A stretch of 64,000 nucleotides of DNA from Ostrinia nubilalis (Eukaryota; Arthropoda; Insecta; Lepidoptera; Crambidae): positions 15,004,001 through 15,068,000 of the forward strand of contig NC_087096.1 in NCBI RefSeq assembly GCF_963855985.1, read 5' to 3'. Below are positions 25,201-34,200 of this stretch, in pieces; the first letter of the stretch is position 1, and each line of letters opens with the position of its first letter. Under the pieces are notes generated by a model. It saw only the letters and a program-made list of their open reading frames with translations. It was not told where the DNA came from and made no database searches. A program made the translations under genes and the position numbers.

Positions 25201-28200
25201 AGAGTTTAATTAAGATGGTGCAACCCACGCCTTAGAATTCGTAATTTAGTGATTGTATTCTTAAATAAATATACAGATTCTGTTAAATCCTAACACATCC
25301 TGGTTGGCTCTAGTTCGCATGCTTGTGGTGTGGTCTAGATTCTAGCTGAGACATGGTATATCATGTCCTAGGGTATTTCCTTACAGCCCTAAGTACCTAC
25401 ATACCAGCTTTGTGGCTTCGCACGAGTGCACAATTTCTCTTTACACCTCTACTAGAAAATATCTAGTATCTATCAAGTAGTAATCCTACACCTAATAGGT
25501 AAAATCAGCATCAAATAATTCGTGACACCCAAAGTAGCTAGAAAGTTCGCAACACGTCTTTTTTTACAATTAGAATAAGCTTGAGTTATCAACTTTTTGG
25601 TCACTTTTGGATGTCACGAACTAAGTAATTGATGTTGACTACACAAAAGCCAACCTAGAGTAGAGATACATACTCGTATAGGTTAGCAGTAACGAATAAA
25701 CGGACTGGAAGACGCAGCGTGGTCAGGCCTCCTACTAGGTGGACCGACGATCTGGTAAAGGTCGCGGGAAGAGCCTGGATGCGGGCAGCGCAGGACCGTT
25801 CATCGTGGAAAACCTTGGGGCAGGCCTTTGTCCAGCAGTGGCCATTATTTGGCTGAAACGAACGAACGACGAACGAACGAACGACTTATAGGTTTACATT
25901 CCGTTTTATTAGACGCACTTGAAATATTTAATTGTTTATTATAGTTATAAACGTATTTAATTTACTACATACGATATAATTACTCAAACAGACACGAGGA
26001 TAAGATAAAAGGCTTATTTAACTCACACATAATGCGAACCAAAATCACGTTATAATGTAATTACGGTGATAAGATTGCGTTATTTGTAGCATTGAGTATA
26101 TCAGGTGACTGATAAAAAGTCAGGTGAATATCGTCCCAGATAACCCAGTAATTAATTATTTTTCATTTTAATTGGGGTTGATTTTTCAATTGTTAGCTTA
26201 ACTGAAGAATAAGTTTGGCTAATTGACAGTTTCAGTATGGAAAGTATGTCAAAATGACAAGTTTAGTCTTCCGTTAAAATACATACATGGTGGAATTTTG
26301 TAATGCCACCTGAAGGGGAAGTACCTACCTACTCTTAATACTGTAGATAGAAAATTTTACTCAAAGAAAACATTCCTTTAATGCTATTCAAAGTTCGATT
26401 AGATCTTAAATCTAGTTTTAAGTTAGTCGAACTTCATAATCTTATTAGATCAATCAGCCTTGAAAATAGTTCAATAGTTCTGAGTTCTGACTGGAGATTA
26501 CAATTTCATTATAGTCTTGATTATCTAGTCTTAGGACTTTACTTGACAATCCAATTACTTAGTGAACAGTATGGAAGAAAAGATTTACTTCTAAGAGTTT
26601 TTAAATGTTCTATTGGGTTTTGTTTCCCAGTCGACGAAGCACATGACGTCGTGCCCTACGTGCCCAAACAACTGCACGCAGGAAGATTTAATGAAGGCGA
26701 CTGACAACGCCACTCTTATGGCGGAGTTTTGTGCTGACACTGTGCAGGTTTGTAGGTTTGTTTGTTGCAAGTAGAAAAATCCTTATAACATACTTTTTCA
26801 CATTGTTGTGACTCTTAGCAATCCCAAGCTATACACTCAAAAACAACCTTTACTGACAATTTTGGTGTATTTATCAGCAATAAACTACTACTCTCCTATA
26901 TTTACTAAAGTCTTCCAAATAATGTTCAAATCATCATTTCATCCAGCCAAGCCTTTGACCACTCTCGCCTAAAGATTTCCAAGTGCGGCAATCATTCGAT
27001 ATTAATATCAAACGTTCGTCTTATGAAAAAGGTAGATACCTACCTAGTCGAAATGAAAGTGTAATTCCTACCGTATTTAACTTACTTCGTACATCAAAAT
27101 TAAATCATTTCGGCACCCGTTTAATCTGGGTTCACTCGTGCGATACTATCGTAAAGTAAAGAGGTGCAGATGGTTCTTTTTCGTGAGACTATATTTAGTT
27201 AAAATCTGGTTTTTGGCTCCACTAATAATATGTTTAAGATATAGGTAACCTAGTTTTTAATAAATTAAACTACATTTTCACTAAAATCTAAAAACTTAGG
27301 ATACATCACTATGTATCCTTAGAATTATTTATTTTTTGTCATTTAACAGAAGCTTTCGCTTTCCATGGGGGCTTTTGTTAAAAAATTAGAAGAAAAACAT
27401 TTGTGATGGTTATTTATAATGATTTACGACAAGAATCATTTAATAGCATTTAAGCTGAAAGAAATCTTCATTATCATATTTTTTACAATGTAAAAAATTA
27501 CGTAAATATTAAAATTTCTGTGAGCCTTCTTCATCAAGTTCTTGTATTCCACATTTAAGCGACAGAGTTTCATTTCATATTACTCATATTACTTTAATAC
27601 TGTGTCATACGCAAGAAATGTTCCCAAATTGAATTACTTCTAATGAACACTCAAAAGAGATACAATGGTTGTGTAGGTATCTCTTTAATGAGCAAGAATC
27701 TGTCGTCATTTATTTTAAGTAATTACTTGATAATTAAAATTAACGTTCCTTTTGATCGTCCGAGTTAAAGGTGTTAAAAGATTATTCCTTAAAGGTGTAG
27801 TAATGCAGTTCTGTCACAAAAATTACAGCAGGTTGGTATTCTTCTGAAATTAACCTACTACTTAGTATTTTTACCTTTTAGACTAATTCTATAAAGGCAC
27901 AAGTACTACAAACTATTTGCTTTATTTTTCGCCTATATTGCTAACGAAATTGGGTGAATTTGGAAAAGAAATCGATATGGACTCGGACAGAAACTGTTTG
28001 AAGGACGAAGCAAACCAAAGTCCACGTAGACCAAATTAGTAAAAAAAAAGAATAATTAGACACGCCCACTTTCAGCCAACGCCTCTACTTCTTCTTCTTA
28101 GTCGTTACGCTCTTGGCAGAGCGGTCGTGGTCACGTTGAGGCGTTGTTTACATCGGTTGTAGAGGCGGATACAACTCTCCGCACGATCTCCCTCCATCTC

Positions 28201-31200
28201 TCTCTATTGGCAGACTTTCTGGTGCAGTCACATAAGCCGTCTCCTACTGCTGCTTTCACTTGGTCAGTCCAGCGCATTGGTGACCTGCCACGCGATCGGG
28301 TTCCTTCGACTTTGCCCTGGACGACCAGTCGTTCTATGGAGTTGTCATCCCGCCTCGAGACATGTCCGAAGTATTGCAGTATGCGCGACTGTACTACGGT
28401 TGATAAACGCTGAGTGACACCGAGCTCCTGGAGTATGGACACATTGGTACGGAACTCTGTCCATGATATCCCGAGCATCTTTCTCCAGCACCACATCTCT
28501 AGGGCATCTATCTTCCTCTTTTCCAAGTCGCGTACTGTCCATGTCTCTGCTGCGTAAAGAAAGATGGGGAATACAAGCGCTCGCACAAGTCTAACTTTGG
28601 TGGCTTTGGTAATGTTGCGATTCCTCCATAACTTCCTTAACTTCTCCATCGCAGTTCTGGTTATGGCCATACGACGTTTTACTTCATCTACGCAGCCGCC
28701 ATTATTTGAGATGAGAGCTCCAAGATATACGTAGGTCTGAACTACGTCACAGTTCGCAATGTGTGTCACTTCGGGCGAATTTTCATTAGAGCGATCCACG
28801 ATCATAAGGGCATTTCTACGGGGACGAGCGATCGACCTACTGGGGCGAAAAAAGTACCTTTAAAATTGAAGTACGGACTTGAAAAAAATCACACGTATTT
28901 ATAGGACTCTTGACTTGATGGAGAGCATATTTAGAAGACCGCCAGGTTTTACATCTCGCCTTGAAAAAATCCGAAAGTTCAAAAACGGGCGAAATTTGGC
29001 CTAATATGGAGTGTCCGGTTTCCAGAATTTACTCGTTTTTGCTTCATAACTTTTGAAATAATAACTTCCCCATTATGAAACCCACATTCACAGAACAAGG
29101 GATAGTTAATAAAGCTATATAAATGAGTTTCTTTATTGCAAGTCCTTGGGTTTTAATACAGTAACACATTTAAATTTTGTCCGACGTGTGTGCCTCAATT
29201 CCGTGATTTTTACTTTTGTGCTCCTATATCACTAACAACGCACAATACGAACACCCACGCCTGATTCCCATAAACTAGCAGTTGCACTCGAGTGGTCGAG
29301 CAGTATAAAAGAGGGATCAGTCGCTTTGAGGAGCATTTTTCAGAGGTTTGAAATCACTCAGAAATTTTGGTCACTGGTCATTTCTCAAACCGGTGTGCGA
29401 CATTAATAATGTTCATGAAGTATTTAATGAGATTACTGCTGAATTAATTAAGTATTTAACTGATATCTGCCATTACGTTTGGTAGAAATCGTTGTAATTT
29501 ATAATATTTTCGAGTAATTTGATGAAATGTGATTTTTCCTCAATTCCGTGGATCTCAATTCCGCGGAATATGGGGCATCGAATTGAGAAAACACGTACAC
29601 CGAATTGATATTAAATGAAAATAGATACTTTTATTGTGCTATAAATGGTTTGTGTAACTTAAAATAATTAATGAAATCAATAGAGCATAATAATAGGGTG
29701 AACTACCAATCATTGGACCGTACCAGTCATTGGACAAAAGACAATAATACTAATTTTTTGAGGTTTCATTAAAAAAAATTACACTGCTATTGCTATCTTA
29801 TTAAAATAGTTCTTCCAGGTTCTTCGCTCGACCTTCACCAGATCGTCGGTCTACCTAGTGGGGGCCTGCTCACTGGTCCGTGGTTTCCACTCGACAACTT
29901 TTCCGCCCACTGCTACTTGATTTATGCAATTTTACTGGCTATGCCGGTCACTTTGGTTCTCTTGCCGATATTCACATTTCTGATTCTTATTAGGCTCATA
30001 GTAAGCGACCAAGTTTCACATCCATACACCATCACTGGCAAAACACACTGGTAGAAGACTTTTGTCTTAAGACGCTGCGGTATTTCAGACGTAATAGAGA
30101 AGCTTCCCGATCGATGCTTAGCTGAGTTGAATTCAGCGATAGACCTCTTTCTCAAAGTTGGACCTAACTATCTGGACTCTTGTCCCAGGTATACACAATT
30201 GTCAACAACTTCGAGTGTAGTCTCCAACCTTCAGAGGAGTGGGTGCAACACGGACATTTGACATGATTTTTGTCTTGTCCATGTTCATTTTGAGACCCAC
30301 TTGTTGAAAGGCTCTACTGAGGCCATGACTCCGATATCATCCCCGATATCGCGACTCCTTGGTATTCTGTATAATCTGCCGTAGCGTACCTGTGTGTGTA
30401 CCATAATACTAAAGCCTTTTCGGAAACAAGCTTGTTCGGAAGACTGGAAATCGTCGAGTCTGCGAGCGAGATGATTCGTAAGGACTCTCGAAAACAGCTT
30501 GTAAACACGCCTCATAAGTGAGATGAGTCTATAATGCTATCACCACACTTCTGTGCCATGCCGGAGGCGTTTTTTCTTCGAGAATGACGGAATTGAACTG
30601 CTTCTGTAGAGCCTTTAGTACCGGCGAAGCTCAGCTATAATGCCGTAACACCTGGTGCCTTGTTGTATTTCAGCTATTTGAGTGCCGTTTTAATCGTGTA
30701 CAAACTGACGTCCGATATAATATCTCGGTATAGTGTCAGGTCAATCTAGCTCTTGGGTTTTGCAATATTTGTTTTATGTTTAAGGTTAAGAATAAATAAA
30801 CAAAGAGACCCTGTGTTATGTATTTATTTGTTTTATTTAAATAAAATTAAAATAATATATAAAAATTAAGAATTTATTATAGTTCCTTATTAAAAAATCA
30901 AACATATTGATTAGGATTTTTGTTTTATTCCATTGGTATTTCAGACACATAAACCTAAAATGAACCATCTAACTAATAGACCAGCAATCAGATATCATAA
31001 CGTTTTAAGTATTTATTATATTAATTATTGAAATACATTAGGTATTTCTTCATAATGTCATCAATTCTAAGTTTGCGGAGCTATTTTTATATTTGGAGAT
31101 TCATTTCTCAATTCCGTGATTCATTTTCTCAATTCGGTGCTCTCTCAATTCGATGCTTAACATTTCTCATAAACCACTTCACAATATTTAGTGACAATGC

Positions 31201-34200
31201 TATTTTTACATTCAGAATGGAGTAAAATTTATTTTTTTGTATTGAAACTACTTAAAAAACTAAATATAAATTTTAGCACCGAATTGAGAAAAAATACACC
31301 GTACAGTAGAAATGCCCATAACCTTGGTCTTCGATCGGTTAATCTTCAACCCAAACGTAAGGCTAACGCGCTCCATTTTGAGAAGTAATTCTTCCATAAG
31401 GTCAGCGTTACTCGCAAATAGGGTAGTATCATCTGCATACCGCAAGTTCGCAATTTTGTATCCACCAATTGCAACACCATCGGTCCAGTCTTCAAGAGTG
31501 ATTCGCATTATAAGCTCGGTGTACACGTTAAATAGTAAAGGTGATATTATGCATCCCTGTCGTACACCCGCACTTGGATGGAAACTATCCGAGAGGAGGT
31601 CATCCGTCCGCACTGAAGCTGTTCCCCCTTCGTAGAGTTCTCTGAGCAAGTGTACGAGGTGTTGCGGGGTTCCCATTTCCAGTAGAGTTCTCCATAAAGT
31701 TGGCCATTTTACAGAGTCGAATGCTTTAGAGAAATCAACAAAGCATATATATGTCGGCTTATTGAACTCTCGAGCCTTCTCTATAATTTGACGTACGATG
31801 AGGATTTGTTCACGGGTTCCTTTACCTTTAACGAAACCGGCCTGTTCTGGCGCAATTTCTCTGGACAAATATGCCTTCAGTCGCTCGTTTATGATATGCA
31901 GCATTATTTTGCTAGCGTGCGTTATTAGGGCAATAAGCCGAAAGTTGCCACACTTCTTCGTGGAACCTTTTTTATGAAGGGGCACAAATACTGTGTGACA
32001 CCATTCAGAGGGCCATTTGCCCGTGAGCCATATCTTGTTGCAAATGGTGTGAAATATATGAACGCCACGCTCGCCTAGTGCTCGGATGGTTTCAATTGGG
32101 ATCTCATCCTTCCCTGTCGCTTTCCCATTTTTAAGATGTCGAATAGCAGCTCTTATTTCTGACTCGAGGATATCAGGCTCAAGCATGTCACTCGCGGGTG
32201 TCGTAGCTGCAAAATCTCGCGACTGCGGGTCCTGAAACAGGGACTGACAATAATCTCTCCAGACTCTCGAAATTTTGTCTAGTTCAGTGAATACTTGGCC
32301 GTTATGATCCTCGATAGCCCAGGTTTTAGACGGCAGTGTTTTTGTAATGAGGCGGATCTTCTGATACAAGTCTCTTGACTCATACCTGCCAGCGTGCGTT
32401 TCAATTTCATTGCAAATATTGTGTAGGTAGGCATTATGGTCTTGCCTGCATTTAAGTTGTATCTGTGCGGTCATTTTGTTGAGATTCCCGATATCAACTC
32501 CCATTGATTTCATTTTGCGGCGTTTCTCGACGAGTTTGAAGGTGTCATCCGTCATCCAGTGCTGTCTTTTGGAGGTCTTAATTTTTGGTGCGGCTTCCGA
32601 TACAGTTGAAGTGATGAGTGCTTTAGCACGGTCCCACAGCATATCGGGGGTTTCGTTAGCTGGATCGGCTTCAGACCACTGGGGCCACTTTTGATCCATA
32701 GTCGAACGGAATTTGAGGATGTCCCTTACCTCCAGCTTTCTCGGCTTTTTAATGGTTCTTGCTGCAGTCAGCTTGAGCTTTAGTTTGGAGATCAGAAGTT
32801 GGTGGTCAGACCCACAATCCGCCCCAGGTAGCGTACGAGAATTTGTTACAGATGATCTCCATCGCGACCGGATCATAATGTAATCAATTTGGTTGCGAGT
32901 TTTTCCATCAGGTGATACCCAGGTGTACAGCCTTCGAGGGTGGTGTTGAAAAAGGCTATTCACAATCAGCAGATCGTTTTCTGAAGCAAACTGTATCAAG
33001 CGTTCACCTCGTTCATTTCGCTTTCCGAGCCCAAATCTGCCCGCGCATTTGCCCAGTTGATAAGCGCTCTCTCCGATCTTAGCGTTTAAATCTCCAAGGA
33101 TGACCAACAGCTCCCTATTGGGTATCTTCGCTATTGTATTTCCTAATTCGGAGTAAAATTTTTCGATCTTCTCGTCGCTTGCAGTAGAGGTTGGGGCATA
33201 TACCTGGATGATGTTAAGGTTAATTGGTGAAGCTTTTATCTTTATGCTGATAATCCGATCGCTTACCGGCTCGTACCCCATCACGCAGTTCTTCTGTTGA
33301 GCGGGTATTAAGAAGGCCACACCGTTGCTGCTACTAATGTCGTTGCCAGAATAGTAAATGACGTGGCGGTCTGTCAATAAATGTCCGCTGCCTTTCCAGT
33401 GAGTTTCGCTTAGACCACAGATGTTCACACCGACTCTAACTACTTCTCTTTCCAGCACGTTAAGTTTTCCAGGTTGGTTTAAGCCACGCACATTCCAAGT
33501 TCCTATCGTCTGAAGGCGTCTTAGTTTAATAGAGTTTCCAGTAGTAGAGTTTCCATGGAGGGCCTGGTCTCTCACCCCACCATGGCCGGTAGCCAACTTC
33601 ACACCACGCGCCCCGGACGCAGCGCAGCGCCGGTCGCTAATCGGTTCGCAGGGCGATCGCGTCTCATTTTTCTGTGCTCTCATGTGACTTTCTTGGGAAT
33701 GTGATCGCAGTGGTTTCCCCTTGCCTTCTGCGTCAGGCATTTTTGAGATTATTTAGATCTCAAGGCCGCTGGAGCCTCCTCTTCTCGGTTGCCCGAGCAG
33801 GTGAGTGGTTATCCCGCCACAGCTCGGTCGCCATTGCCTCGTCCGTTATCTAGCAGGGGGCACCACGACCGCTGGAGAGTAGTCGTACCTGGGTTCGCTT
33901 ATGAGTTCCAGGTCGTGCAGGTGAGGTTGACTTGGGGCTGACTAGATGTTATGGCCATTCTCCCCCTTACCCCCCAACGCCTCTACAAGTTGTATGAAAA
34001 ACACAAAAACTTCATAAATTCACGTTTTTCTTGTCTAACATCCATTGAAGATGATACACGTGATTTCGCTATCGTCACTTGTTTGTAAAGTCTAAACGTT
34101 GACGTATTCACGTACGATAATCTTGAGCAAGTCGAGGAAATGTTAATCTTTCAAGTCAAAGGGCTAACTACATATAATTTATTTTTGTGAATATAAGTAT

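Larger units (their letters stand above)
28089..33973 (-). mobile_element. Full-length RTE-clade LINE with 13-bp target duplication
   Basis: The element lies between exact direct repeats CCAACGCCTCTAC (28076-28088 and 33974-33986). On the minus strand it has a 233-base 5' UTR, a long ORF from 33740, and a short 3' end with a TAAGAAGAAG tail. A DNA transposon of 2,510 bp (28808-31317) is nested in it. Net length is about 3.37 kb, normal for a full-length RTE. One ORF holding endonuclease and RT, a tiny 3' UTR and a short repeat tail fit RTE. Confidence 0.92.

Noticed and set aside
26381..26704. 107-codon plus ORF
   Set aside because: The composition is AT-rich and the frame differs from the coding-like exon at 26632-26748. 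No family resemblance.
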